DNA from: Nereocystis luetkeana
Lineage: Eukaryota; Sar; Phaeophyceae; Laminariales; Laminariaceae
DNA: 64,000 bases
Assembly (NCBI GenBank): GCA_031213475.1
Contig: JARUPZ010000024.1
Span: 248,001-312,000 of the forward strand
Reading direction: 5' to 3'
The position numbers and the translations under genes were made by a program. A model generated the notes under the pieces. That model searched no databases. It was not told the DNA's origin and was given only the letters and a program-made list of their open reading frames with translations. Positions 43,736-56,445 of this stretch are shown piece after piece. Numbering within the stretch: the stretch's first letter is position 1; every line of letters begins with the position of its first letter.

Positions 43736-46023
43736 CTCGTAGTAGTAGTGGTGGCAGCAGCGTCTAGTTTTAGCCGGGACTGCTCCCTCAAGTAAAATTC
43801 ACATTATTACCGAGCAGTAACCTATATTTTTCTTTGATTTTTCCCAGGGCAATACGTGTGAAATAAAATTTAATGCCCGGCTGAGTTGGGGTTCTAAAAT
43901 ACGATTAATTTAACGCGCCAGTACGTGCCGAGGCATTATTATCGCCTGCGACAGGTATTATTGTCGTGCCCAAGAACCGGACTCCGTGGTTAATAATGGG
44001 AGCAGGTTTTTGACCGGCTTTTTGCAAAGCCACGCGGTTATTTGGGGACGCTTGCGTTTCCTGGCCACTCGTTTCGCGGCGAGCGCGTGTTATACCTACT
44101 TCATTCAGCGGGATCGGCATCCAAACAACAAGATGGTATATCGAGGCATGTCGGGGGTATACCCGCCTGACCAGGACAATATCATCCGACGCTGACGTGG
44201 AATTATGTTGTGGCATAGTGATTGTTGTACGTACCGCGTAGACGGGGTAATGTTTTTTTCAGTTTGTTTGTTTTTTATTTTTGTTGTATTTTTTCGGGGG
44301 GGGGGGGGGGGGGGGGGAAGCGAGTCTTCGCGCTTGTTTTCATTTTTTTGCTTTCTGGACCAGACCACACGAGTTAATAGTTTGGTTGACAGGTAAGGAC
44401 GCGCAAACATCTTAGGTCAGTTTAAGCATCAAGTTGCACTCAATGTTCTTCGCTTTCCGCAGGCATACGCACGACTGTAGCAAAAGCAAATGCATATTTG
44501 TTTTCGCCGTAACATCGACGACTGACTGCCGTTCTGTACGCGGCATCCCGTCGCCCTGCGGCCAGGGCAAGACTGGGTCACGTGGGCGACGATGCGGCGT
44601 TGCTGGGGCACCGGCGGATGGTGGGAAGGCCGAACCACTCCACACTCCCGGACGCGTAAAGGGGCTATATGAGCACGTCGTTGGCGGGTACGTCCGGAGG
44701 CGAGATTACGGAAGATCGGGAGGTGGAAGACGAAGAGAGAGGCGCCTACGACATGAGGTAGACAGCTGGTACACGCGTCCAACCATAATATGGAAAAGCA
44801 CCAGGACTATACGCGACCGCGCGCGAGTGCTGTTGTTGTCCACGGATTTTGAGTAGTCTTTCTCCGCGTGTGCGCAGAAGTACACCAACAGTACAGCAAT
44901 ACATCACAACACAAGTTTGGGTGGGACAACAGAGCGCCCGGTAGGTGATCAATGAAGAAGCAGCGAAAATAAAGAAGGTTGGGTAGGACCAGCGACCGGG
45001 GCAGGGGCGAGGGGCCTCATCGAATCCATTACTCTCATGGAATGATCGACGGCAGCGTATCGGATTAACACAATTTTGACGCAAATTGAGGAGTCACGAT
45101 TTGATGAGATCAACGAAGAAAACAAACGCCCGAGTCGATCACTTTGTTGGAGTCTAGCTCCCCTGCCAGAACAGGGTAATAAGCACAGGAAAAATACCAC
45201 AGACCTTCCCACCGACCCCACAGGCTTACTTAGTGGTATTTGTATGGAAGATCGTTTCAAATCCCAGGGATGGTTGCCGCGCTAAGAACTCACTAAGCGC
45301 AGCGTTTATAGCCGGCGAGGCCCCCCTGTTTCGGGCAGGGGGCCTCATCCAATCAAATACTTTCATTGAATGATCGGCGGCAGCTGAACGAACACTGTAG
45401 AAAACGAGAAAAACGGTTTGCGTTTCCTGCACGCACTGTTTTCTTCTTGCCCGCGCGTCGCAATTTAGTTTGTATTTGATCGGGGTACTCGCTGGGACGT
45501 TCTGCGGATCTGATTTCCCTTGGCCTTCGCTTGGCTCCTAAAGGAGGGGGTATACACCTCGTGTGACAATTCCCCACTTACTTAGAGTCGAGGTGTCGCT
45601 TTTCTCTACATACATGAGATAGCCGAATACTCTAAAGGCAATAAAGTCAGACGATTCCTATGTATTTCTGTGATGGACTACGTTTGTGACGTACACCTAC
45701 GTCTAAGCGAGCGGTTTCACCCCATTATTGACACAAACAAGGCATTCCATGTCGGGTGGGACGCACTTCGCTTACCTTATCTCCGAACCAAGCTCCCCTG
45801 CGTCGGGTGAACACCTGCTAAGTGTTCCCCCCGTGTCACCCACGCTTGTTTGCCGCACCATCGCGTCAACCACCTTATTTCGCCCTGTTGGATGGCAGGT
45901 TGCAGTTAAACAGTGACCTTCCCGTGACTCGCGGCAGGCAAATCATTTTGGACGGGCAACATCTCAACTGTACCACTACGACTGCCATTGTCACCACTAC
46001 CGTCACTATAGTAGTAGCTGCTG

Positions 46024-46025
<2 letters not shown>
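43736..46025. other. No recognisable gene; poly-G and a duplicated segment
   Basis: A G-run of about 23 (44296-44318) is present. Two related segments, 44984-45075 and 45312-45400, share GGGGCCTCATC(G/C)AATC, ATTACTCTCATGGAATGATC / ATACTTTCATTGAATGATCG and CGGCAGC. Frames at 44429-44856 on both strands overlap and have no motif. Confidence 0.45.

Positions 46026-46118
<93 letters not shown>
46026..46118 (+). repeat. (CTG)n microsatellite, ~30 units
   Basis: Nearly uninterrupted GCT/CTG repeats with one GCTGCGCTG interruption about a third of the way in. It yields Leu- and Ala-rich frames that should not be read as proteins. Confidence 0.95.
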
Positions 46119-46119
<1 letters not shown>

Positions 46120-46458
46120 GGTGGTGGTGCGAAGTTATTATTTTGAACAGCGTCGATCCTGAACAGAGTGTTGGCTAGCCCTCAGGTTAATATCGTGGAG
46201 AGGTCATTCCCAAGGGTCGTACTCCGTTTGGTCTAAAAGCCATTGATGATGCACATTTCGTTCGGATCGTCCTGACGTTTTTCGTTCCGTCCGGTTGCGA
46301 GCCTCCTCATGGCGCCGGCTGAAGGTGATATCCTGAACATCCAATGTACGGCACCTATTATTGGCTGCTCCGGATAATTGCACCATACGAGCTCTTCGTA
46401 GGTTTTCTTGGGGGATTAGGGTCGTAGCGCTTGCCATACAATACGGTGGAGGTGTCAA

Positions 46459-48339
46459 TTGAGACTGACTGGGCCAAGGTCCGAGAAAGTGAAGGTTTTC
46501 GGTGTTCTTTCGAGCGGAATACCTGGTACTAACTATCGGGATACTCTCATCGGAAGCTGTACTTTGTGCGACTACGTTGGTCGTTTCGTGGAGCTAATTA
46601 TCTGGCATCTGAAACCTGTGGATCCCTGTCCTCTCGTCGGCCCGGCGCGCACTATGTGGAATGGCAGGCTGCCGACAGGAGCTGCTGAAATGATGGCTTT
46701 CGCGAGGCAATCTTCGCTTCTTCTCACCCACAGGGACGCCATGACCCTGCTGGCGGAACTACTATTCCACCAGCTTGTATGTTTCACCGGAGTATCGAAG
46801 GAGTGGAGACGCATTTGGGGGAATCTTCCGAAACTCACGCGAGCTACAACGGCTGACACGTCTATATCTCAGCTGCAGTGGAGCTTCGATAGCGGTGACA
46901 GAAAAATATATATATTACGCCCTTTTATTGCCGAACACTGCGAAGTTGATATTTTGCGGTGTCCCCTCTCAAAAGGTTGTGGGTTTGACCAGAACGGTTG
47001 CTTCATGGCGGCCGCTAAGGCGAAACTCAAAGAGGATTCCAATGGGTGTTCGTAAAAAAATCGTCTTCGCGCTATTTATTTTGCTTTTCGGGTGCAGCGG
47101 GGGGCCGCCTGCGTATTCTGAAGTGGACGCCCGCTGACAACTGCTTCTGGGACTGTGAAACGTGCAGCTCAGCTGCCGGTGTAAGGGCATATCGATGTGT
47201 TGCAGTGGGAACGTTGTGAACACTGTCCATGGGATGCCGAAACTTGTTTCAAGGCTGCCGCGCCTGGCCTCCTCGCCATTCGTCAGTGGGCGTACGCTAA
47301 CGGCTGCCCCCGGAACGGCACAGTGTACAGCGCCGCTGCAGAATCAGGCCGTCTCGATATCTTGCAATGGGCTCGTTCAGAAGGCTGTCCTTGGAATGTC
47401 ACCACTTATTCCAAAGCTGCTGCGGGCAGACACCTCGGTATCCCTCAGCGAGCTCACTTTGACGGGTGTCCCTGGGATCACACAACATGCAGCGCGGCTG
47501 CTGGTTCAGGCCGTCTCGATATCCTGCATTGGGCACGTTCACAAAGCTGTCCTTGGTATCCCTACACTCGTTCCAGAGCTGCGTTGGGTGGGCAAATTTA
47601 CGTTCTTCAGTGGGTGCGGGAAAGTGGCTGAGATTGGAATGATCAGACGTGCGAGAAGGCTGCCGCCAGAGGGCACGTTGAGGTAATTCGGTTGGCCGGC
47701 AAACGGTGCCGCTTGTGGCTTGAACACGGCATACGGGGCTGCTGGAAGGGCCATCTGGAGCTTCTTGAGTGGGTGAGGGCGCAAGGGTGCCCCTGGAGCT
47801 TCATAACTTCTACTTGCGAATCCGCTGCTGAAAATGGACGCGTGGACATGATGGGGTGGGTTTTAGCGAACGGCTGCCCCTGGTCTCCTATGTAGCGGCA
47901 GCTTGAAGTCGGAATCTTTTCAGTATGAGATGAGTTTCTGCTCGCGGCTACCCCTCGGATAACTATGACACTTTGAAATCTATACCATACAGCTGCGCGT
48001 ATAGGGCATGTCGGCGTGCTTGAGTGGGCACGGACAAGGGGATGTCCCTAGGATGCCCATCCCTCTTGGGCGGTAGCCTGGATGGGAGATGTCGAGGTGT
48101 TTGAATGGGCACCGTTGTACGGCTGTCCCTGGAACAAACGCACGTGCGGCGCTGTTGCCAGTGCCGAGCGCCTGGGTATCCTGCAGTGAGCACGAGCACA
48201 AGGCTGCCTATGGGATCGCGAGACTGACCGGGGCGCTAAAATGTACAGACACAAGAAAATGGAGGAGTGGGCAACGCGAAACAGCTGTCCTCAGCAAGGG
48301 CCGGAAATAGAGTACGCCGATGGGTTGTTGTATGGATGA
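46459..48339 (+). pseudogene. Ankyrin-type repeat gene, frameshifted
   Basis: The first frame (46459-47055) ends in an F-box-like N-terminal region: LLFHQLVCFTGVSKEWRRIW followed by LPKLTRATTADTSISQLQWS, the usual lead-in before the repeats. About 33-residue repeats follow with the pattern GxxxxLQWxRxxGCPWDxxTCxxAA: GRLRILKWTPADNCFWDCET (47100-47160, shifted frame), then GHIDVLQWERCEHCPWDAET, GRLDILQWARSEGCPWNVTT, GRLDILHWARSQSCPWYPYT and, after a stop, GHLELLEWVRAQGCPWSFIT and GRVDMMGWVLANGCPWSPM. Degraded units (GHVGVLEWARTRGCP) continue to about 48310. Such repeats are ankyrin-like and found in large families in brown algae and other stramenopiles. At least five stops or frame changes make it a pseudogene unless spliced unusually. 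A TACCTGGTA sits at 46520. Confidence 0.82.
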
Positions 48340-48968
48340 GATGTGTTTACACCTTTTTGGCAGTGCTTCCCTTATGCGACCACGCAGCTCCCTGTCTCTT
48401 TCAGCCTCGCTACAGTACAGTCGATTAGTCTCCTACTTGATTTCTAGGCTATTTCGAGGTGTGGAAGGGAATCCCTCAATCACTGCGCGATGGGCGGGCC
48501 TGCCCATCACTAGCTGGCACATCGATCATGCGGCATTGTGGTAGGTGTTGTCCCTGCCTTTCCCCTCGCTGCCAAGGTTTGTGTTGGACTGCGATGATTA
48601 AAAATAGCATCCTACGTATATATATATTCCGTGGACCAAGTTCAAGGACAAGCAAACAGCCCAATGAGTACTCGATAGGATCGAAGCCACACTCTTCGTT
48701 CCGCATCCTAATTCAACGAATATATAGAAAATATTACGGCTGCACGGCGTTCAGGGCACTCGGACTTGAATTGTTTACGAACAAAGAGAGCCTACGAGAA
48801 CCCATTATACGATAGCGTGAAACCCATTGGGCGTCCTACTGGAAGTTCAAGCTCTGCGGTCGGCACCCCAATATTTCCCGCTGAATCCCACGGAATGGCC
48901 ACGAGACTTCGGGGCATACCGTGGCATTGCTTGGGAATTCCCAAGACCTCTCCTACGGAGTACCAGAG
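48340..48968. other. No recognisable gene
   Basis: Short frames only; nothing recognised. Confidence 0.35.
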
Positions 48969-49218
48969 GCGTTCTACGATAGAGGGTCACCCTAATTTTT
49001 CTGAGGCTCCTCACTTGACCTTAAAGAGCTCCATACCTCACCCGAACACTGACTCCAGCAAAAATCAGATTGCATCGCGGCGAATAGTCCCATGGCCCGA
49101 GTCTACAAAACGTTTTATTGTGTTCGAAATAAAGATTGGCATTCCGACGATTGCGGGTTAAGGAACTCCGTCTTCCAGAAACAAAATAGCGGAAATGTGC
49201 TACCTCTATCGTAGAACG
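48969..49218 (-). mobile_element. 250 bp TIR MITE (family 2), copy c (inverted)
   Basis: It starts GCGTTCTACGATAGAGGGTC and ends GTGCTACCTCTATCGTAGAA, then CG. In reverse complement it carries GGGTGAGGTATGGAGCTC, CGCGATGCAATCTG and the AAAAATTAGGGTGA segment, which is the empty site for the TACCAGGTA found in copy d. Confidence 0.9.
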
Positions 49219-50483
49219 GGTCCCCAGGGGGGGGTTCCGTCGGGTGCCCCATGGCATCCCATGTGCTACCACGATACGTTGCGATGAGAGTCACCCCACG
49301 GTAGGGATTTCATTTTTGGGGGTAAAGGTTCCTGACCTATTGAGTTCTTTAAGTGAGGAACTACCAGTTAGGAAGAAACATTTACTCGTGTATTTGTTTT
49401 AGGACTATCACATACAAGTGCGGGTCGGGTGGCACGAACGAGCTTCTTCTAAGTATTGTATCGGGTGAGACATTGAGCTTCCAACGTGAGGGGCTCAGGA
49501 ACTTCGGCTGCACCCCTAGCTACTACTGTGGGATGGCTCATGAGGAGGATTTTGCCTCAAGTATGGGTATCCAAGGCCATTACGTATATTCTAAAACCAG
49601 ATCGTGCTCATAGCCTACAGCGGGAACCCACACGGGACAAATATAATATTCCCATGCTTTCCCGCGGTAATCACCATGGATGCCCACGGAAAAAGTGGGC
49701 ACGAATAGGAACCCGTGGCAACCTCAAATAATTCCCACAAGGGCTTCAACGGCCTCCACGGGGAATTTAACGGTCACCCACACCGTTTCCACTCACGTCG
49801 GTCTACTGCACCCCACGGTCTTCCAAGTTTCCCCGCGTTTTAGACCTGAACATCCTCTGGCATCGATCGCTATGACATCTATTGATAGAAGTACACCGCA
49901 CAGATGAGGAAACGGTTCGTGATTTCCTGACGAACCCACGAAACAAGCACAAAGCACGGCGGCATTAACGCGCGACAGCGTATACCCTGGTATAGTTTTG
50001 ATGTTGAACGAGGTACGCCGTGCCTTGCCTGCTACATGATGACCCCCATATGATTTGTACTCGATTATTCACTCAATCTTAATGTTCGGTTGTAGCAAGG
50101 TCTAAGAGCAGATTTGCATACTACACTGTTGTCGTATGTACAGCACAGGGTCCACCTGCTTGTCAGTGCTAGCGCAAACAATATGGAAGCTGCCCAACCA
50201 CATTTCGGATAGACCTTCAACCACTGGCATGTCCGGTTACGGGTCTCCAATGGTACACATGTTGTACTGGCGTTCTTTTTCCGAGTCAAGACCAGGCTGG
50301 GGGGGGCAGGAGGTAAACCGGCGATATCCAGGTTTTGTTCGTGACAAGCCGATTCACATACTCCCATACCCCGGGAGGTGCAATTAACATGGTTTTGAAG
50401 TGCCTTGTCCGCTGTAGCTCTTTCCGTCAAAAATGTTGGGTCTGGGAAGAAGTATCGTGAATGACACCCCTTTGGCTACTACA
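49219..50483. other. No recognisable gene
   Basis: Frames of 75-120 codons on both strands lack motifs. No repeat copy was recognised. Confidence 0.35.
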
Positions 50484-50593
50484 CTATTACGGAGGACCAT
50501 AGTTAATAGGACCTATGGTTACATAAAAAACAATATATTTAACCATTTTTACTCACATTATTTGGTCCTATTAACTATGGTCCCCCGTAATAG
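50484..50593. mobile_element. 110 bp TIR MITE (family 1)
   Basis: It begins TATTACGGAGGACCATAGTT and ends AACTATGGTCCCCCGTAATA. The interior orientation is inverted relative to the 16500 copy. Arms are nearly perfect over about 27 bases. Confidence 0.9.
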
Positions 50594-50616
50594 CACCAAG
50601 TCAATCCAATACATAC

Positions 50617-50834
50617 GTCGCATGTCAAACGAGTCAGATCGTTCAATATTTGCGCCACCGCGCAACTACGAAGCGATGAGGGGGAGCGACGACGCGGTCC
50701 ACCGAGACATCGACACGGCCGATCAAGCGGAGACGGGAACCAGTGATCGAGAAAACGACGCCGCGGCCCGAGCGATAGTGGGATCGGCCGAGCGAACGAA
50801 CGACGTGGCGGTAAACCCCACTCAACCGAAGTAA
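50617..50834 (+). other. Candidate small ORF, Asp/Glu/Arg-rich (unverified)
   Basis: From ATG 50617 a 72-codon frame reads MSNESDRSIFAPPRNYEAMR and continues hydrophilic, with repeated A-(T/D)-x-x-E patterns, to NPTQPK and TAA. GC-rich third positions over 200 bp and a uniform charged composition are protein-like, but no family is recognised. It could be a last exon, since the upstream open frame runs through the MITE. Confidence 0.2.
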
Positions 50835-51081
50835 ACCAAGATGACGACCCAACCATGCCGAACCAAAACCGAATCAAACCGAACCACACAAAATCTACGA
50901 ACACCCTAAATAAATGCGCAACTAATATAATTCATCGTTTTTTCATTCAACACGAAACCCCTGGCCCTAGGAGATACCATACCTTCAGGGCACTGTGTTG
51001 ATAGACAAAAAAACAGCAACCCACTGTGTCAGCAGCGACAACCGCTGGCCGATGCGCGTACCCGTACAACTTCTAACCAAC

Positions 51082-51188
51082 CTTAACCCCTATAGAACCG
51101 CAGTCTCTTTAGATCAGTTTTGGGAACAAACTATTCGAAATTTAACTGGTTTGTCCCCAAAACGGGACCGTGGTTCTAAAAATGGTAA
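51082..51188. mobile_element. Hairpin element (CCGCAGTCCC family), copy 3
   Basis: AACCCCTATAGAACCGCAGT pairs with ACCGTGGTTCTAAAAATGGT, and CAGTTTTGGGAACAAACT with GGTTTGTCCCCAAAACGGG. It is slightly longer and more decayed than the 20739 copy. Confidence 0.85.
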
Positions 51189-51280
51189 ACCCCGTCAGAA
51201 CCACAGTCCCGTTTTGGGGGTAAACTACTTGAAAATTGGGGGGTTCGCCCCCAAAAGAGACTGCGGTCCTAAAAGGGTTA
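51189..51280. mobile_element. Hairpin element (CCGCAGTCCC family), copy 4, adjacent to copy 3
   Basis: It starts AACCCCGTCAGAACCACAGT directly after copy 3 and ends ACTGCGGTCCTAAAAGGGTT. The arms enclose CCCGTTTTGGGGGTAAACTA and GGGGGTTCGCCCCCAAAAGA. Copies 3 and 4 form a head-to-tail pair that could also pair with each other. Confidence 0.85.
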
Positions 51281-54200
51281 ATATGAACCAGTCTGACCCC
51301 AAATATATATTATATGGGAACATCGGAAAACCCCTAAAGAAAAGGCATATTTGAAATACAGCGGAAACTAGGCGATACACGCCTATCATAGTATAGTGTT
51401 TACTCGTGACACCATGCAGATCAACCATGGGCTTGAATTGAAAATGTATATTGTTGGACACAGGGATTCTTGGTTATCTTCCCCCCCAGGAGTCTCGGGA
51501 TTTCGCGCTTTTTTTGTCCGTGAGGATTTTTCGGAGTCTTTGCTGGGCCCGTACGGTTCGAAAAACCGAGTTTTTTCTACCGTATGTAGTGTTTTTGGTG
51601 CTTTCGGTTATTATTATATCAAGACCTGCAACTTGATCAGATGGTTATGGTGTTGGAAGGCCTCCGACCGTTAACATCATCAACGTTACTCCTACTACTC
51701 GTAGTGCTACGTGCTAGTTGTGGTCAGTACACTTACAAAGCGAAAAAATAGAATTGAAAAAAAAAACTGGCCCCAAAATTTTAAAGTAGAGCGGTGATCT
51801 CGCCGGGAATGGAACTGCGAGTGTCATATCTATACGCCTGCGTTCCACAAGCAAGCATGCTATTTAAAACACCAGTGGCAATGCCCCTTGTTTTTCGAGC
51901 AAAACTGGCGCCATGGTATCTGGTACCTGGTACGTGTTTTGCTGTCGAGGGAGATCTACGTGGGTCTGCTTCTTGCACGTTTCGTTTTCTTCCACTGTTT
52001 CTGCTGTGTGTGCATACCTACTGCGCCTACATTGATTGGTATCCGTACTGCGTGTACTGTGCTTGCTGCTGGAACGGCAACTACTGCTCTACTGCAACTC
52101 CGCGGCTATCTACTGATGTGTATACGTACGAACCTAGAGCAAATACTGCTGCCCCTGCTAATGGTGCACTCACGTGCCCACTGTGCTTCTTGCCATAGCT
52201 ACTACTGTGCAGCCGCTGGGTCATGCTTTCTGCACGACGTTTAGTGTTATCGTCCGTGTTTCCACTTGAAGTGGAGCTACGATCCTTAATAGGCACGTGA
52301 ATTTGAAGGCTCACTTTAGCTAGTTCGCTTGCCGCGAACTCGACACAGCCCCTTGTGGATAACGATCGCCGATTTGTTTCGATGGCACTCCCATTCCAAA
52401 TTATGTTTCGTTCATTCGGACCCGGATCCTGTACCAAAACGAGTTGTTGTCCTGCGCCAATCATCCTGTGGGCCAGCAGCTGACATGGTGCTGCGTGAGC
52501 ACCTACCTACGCGAAACCGAAAGGAAGAGGTTGAGAGAAGAATCAACACGATTCGACCAGTAAGTGAGGAATGCAGAATAACACACTTCGTCAGGCCCGC
52601 CCTTGTCTACCGTGGCTTTCCAGCGCGACATAGACCGTAATCCCCGCCATGTCGTGCCACCTGACGCAAGCAAGCCGGCCATTTTTTGAGGCATCGACAG
52701 CCACAGCAGGACATCTCACAGATGACCAAGGGAAAAGTCGTTTGCGAATCCATGCGCACCGGCCGGATTAATATCTGAATCGTCAAACATACGTATCCAA
52801 ACAGTTGGCACGAACACAAGTTCTGTTGTTGCTCGATGTCCAAAATCTCAGAACCACTAGAATTTAGACGATGTCATAGAAGACTAGTGTACGCGTTCGT
52901 CGATGGGCACACGCTGTTGATGAAAAGTTATATTTGATGTCTCCACAAGATGATTTTCGTAGAGCACACGTCAATGGGGGTCACTTTGTTCTTTTCGGAA
53001 TCGTGACAAACTATGAATATCGAAATCAATATCACGGTGGAGGCGGGCTACGGAGAGAGGGTAGCATTGTTCGGTCAGAATAATTATGATCGACGGGGCT
53101 CCTTAACCAAATATCGAAGGAATACCATCAGTGTTTCCGGATAGGATTCGTGATATGCCCTCAGGCTTCGAGATTGGTCATCGGATAGCACTTCGCGCTT
53201 TTGCTTGAAAACTATTATTGGATGAGCTAAAGAGCTCCTCGGGTGCGGAGCGGCAAAAATAAATGGTCGCTACGTCTACCTTACGGAGCACCAGTCGGTG
53301 ATGATCATAAGATTTCTGTAGCGTGAATAAACCTCGGATTCAACGATTTTCGTTCCGATTGCCTGGGCATAGTGACTCTAGCCTCTGACAAAGTGAAACA
53401 CGATTACCGCAGACAGACGTGGAGTGCGATTTATCGTCAACCTTGCCGACCAGAGTCACGAGCCTTTGTGCACAACGGCGGGTGACGTGGGGAAAGCCAC
53501 CGCCGCGAGCGCGTGGTCGTGACTTTTTGTAGGCTTAGGCTTAGGGTGTTTGTTTCAACGATGGTAAAGTAACGGCTGTATAATAAGGAAATAAATGCGT
53601 TCCAACAGTTAGTTGCTTTCAAATAACTCCGAAACAGAAAAACGAAGTCAAACAAGTGCGGCGAAGAAAATACATGGGTTTGTTGAAGCCATAATAGAAA
53701 CTAAACCATAAGAGGATACCGGTACAGAACATGGAAAATATCTGCCAAAATAAGCATTTATTTAGCGTTCAGTAAAAGTCGTCTCGTCATTGCACCCGTT
53801 CGTTAAACTTCCAGTTTTGTTCTTCGCTTTTTGGTGGTGCTGGTTGGCAACTCGGACTTCACGGAACCAACACCGTTTTGGCTGCTAACGACTGCTTCCC
53901 GGTGAGCCCGACGCCCTCGCACGCCGCGGAATGAGTGTCACTCAATTTTTCGGGCTGTGGTTGCCTGTGAGGAGATGTATCTGTCGGCAGACGAAGTCCA
54001 AACGCTCAGTTAGGGGTTGTTCCGTCTGCCGAATTTTGTGCGTCTGCCGAATTTTGTACAATTTTGACCACTGTGTCTGTAGCCCACCAAAGCCGAGGTG
54101 GCAGACCTCCGTTGGGACAACGCGGCCTGAACGTCTGGAGACAACCACAGGTCGCTGTAGATGAGACATTACTCGCCGCTTGCCAACGCACGCACCAGCG

Positions 54201-54539
54201 GAAAGTCCAATCACAGCAGTGTGTTGAAACTGTCGGCGGGAAAGTCTGTATCGGTATCCATATATATATTAGGGCGAGCCGGACACCTGTCAATGGGGGG
54301 TGGATAAGATCCGTAGTAGCCGTACCAAGGGTACACAGGGTACAGAAGCACAGCTATCCTGGCGACATCGATTAGACCATTGAGGTTCTCCGGGTTTGCA
54401 AATGTGTACCGCTATATTGAGGATAGTGACGCCAGTTGTTTAAGTAAGTCCTAAATAGTCTTATTTCCTCATATATATATTACCGTATGCCGTCTATAGC
54501 ACTACATTACATTCATATTAACCCACCCCGAATAATCGT
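51281..54539. other. No recognisable gene
   Basis: A TACCTGGTA lies at 51924. A 127-codon minus frame at 52081-52464 and a 134-codon plus frame at 51794-52198 oppose each other; neither has a motif I recognise. Confidence 0.35.
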
Positions 54540-56300
54540 AGGTGCAGCTCACACGATGACCAATCCATGAAAGCAACAGCACCCAGAAAGACAGAAGCGG
54601 GGGTCGGAGAGGCGTATATTCGAAACACACGACAGGGAGGCCATACAGGTACCCCACACATCGCAATGAGGCCAAACCGCTTCGAGCAAGGATGGAAACC
54701 CATCTGGGAGCTGGAAGGGGAAACCCGAGGTCAGGTATGCACTCGCAAGATGCCAGCCGTAATCGAGTCACAAAACAACAAAAGCTAAGACAGCAGGGCG
54801 CAAGCATTCGGGGGGAAAAAACGAAAAAAAGGGGGTACACGCGGAAACACAGTCAGAAGCGAAGACAGAAGACAAGGCAGAGCCAGAACAACTTAGAACG
54901 CGCGAGACCTGGGTGGCCATCGTGGGTCTAATGGCCAAAACGAGAAGAGAAGGGAAGGCAACCTGACCAACGTCAAGGCAGTGTCCGTTACGGTGTCCGT
55001 TACGTCGTGTCTGAGACGCTACCGTGGAGCAATTCGTAGAAAGGTGAAAGGGAATGGCGCATACCGATGAAAGCTGGGGCTGTAACGTGAAACTCGGAAG
55101 GCTAGAGCAGGGGCTGTGGTCGAGTTGCTAAACCGAATGCCTGAGGATACCAAGGCCAATCACAAGCAATTGGTGAAATAGGGAGCCGGCATGTTGCTAA
55201 AAAATAATTGAACAAGGAAGCTACAACGGAAAGCTGAAACGGGGGTCAAACACTTGGGACCCTGGAAGGCTAGGTTAGAAACGACACCACTAAAAACCTG
55301 CGTGCTCGGATCTCTCCACCGAAGCCTGATACGATCAGAAACCCGAAGCGGAATGGCGGTACGAAACGTCAAAGAAGAGCTAACGAGCAGAAACGGGATC
55401 GGTACGGAGAGGCCCGTAGGGGCTGTATAGCTCACAATGGGTACCAGCAGAAGAAAACACGAGGCGAACACTTCCAGACGAAACCAAAAAGACTAGCACG
55501 CCACAAAATAGGGTAGAACCTACTCGTGCAGCCTCGAGCAAGGCAGCAAGTGCCTGCACTTCCCGTGAACATGCGGGGAAAAAACAAAGAACAAATATAT
55601 AACGGGGGGTTCGTAAGATGAGACCCCCGACATACAGGGGGAAACCAAATGCTCACCGGGGTACGCGAGCCTTTGATGCGAGGTCGATACCTTGAGGACG
55701 TGAGGGTCGAACTGAGACTGTAGTGGGGGGAAACAAAAAGAAAGAACTATGATACCCGTCGGTGTTGTGACACCGTAAGTGACTACCTAGCAACTCAGAA
55801 GGGCTGCTCGCAGAATTCGGCTCGCGGCAACACTTCTTCGCTCCAAAGCAAGCACGACCACGAAGGAAAGAACAAGGGTAGGGTTAACACAAAGCGAACT
55901 ACTCGGGCTGCGACGCGAAAACGGCACCGACGCGCGGAACCGTTGGGGGCAGCCGTGCCGCCGAAACGAAAGGAGGCATCAACCTGTAAGAAAGGACTAC
56001 ATGGGCTGCGAAGCTGTGAAGCTGTGAAGCTGTGAAGCCAACACGAGGTCGACACCGAGTGGGGCTTCTTGGGCAGGATATTTCGATCAAAGAAGAAGCG
56101 GAACCGAAACAGGGGGGCAACGTGAAACGTCCTTAGAGTGGTATGGGCTGCGAATTCAACACACGGTCGAGGACATGGAGCCTGTGGGGGCAGGTACGCC
56201 GAGAAAGAGGAAAGCGAGGGTCGGCAGGAAAAATCGCTACTCCCTCCATGCAAACAGCGCGCGAATGACAGAGCTGTATTCCGGCTAAATAAAGTCAAAC
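54540..56300. other. Purine-rich (plus strand) block of ~1.75 kb, no gene recognised
   Basis: The plus strand is unusually rich in A and G with frequent GAAAC, GAAAG and GGCTAG words. The mirror pyrimidine-rich minus strand produces long Phe/Leu/Ser-rich frames (for example 56382-55795) that reflect composition. A short tandem GAAGCTGTGAAGCTGTGAAG lies at 56010-56035. There are no terminal repeats, motifs or family matches. Confidence 0.4.
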
Positions 56301-56445
56301 ACCCTCGCTTTACATTGCTTATACACACCTTATGACCATATATCATCACAAATCGGGGGTTCATGCCGATACATGAGTGCATATCATCTCATACGTTCAA
56401 GCTTTCGAAGAGCCTGAACATGCGGGGTATCGTTGAACCCTGTGC

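Noticed and set aside
45822..46178. 118-codon ORF with poly-Ala and poly-Leu
   Set aside because: It is created by the (CTG)n microsatellite; all three frames across it are open.
54502..56382. Long Phe/Leu/Ser-rich minus-strand ORFs as membrane proteins
   Set aside because: Composition follows the purine/pyrimidine strand skew; no regular transmembrane spacing or family motif.
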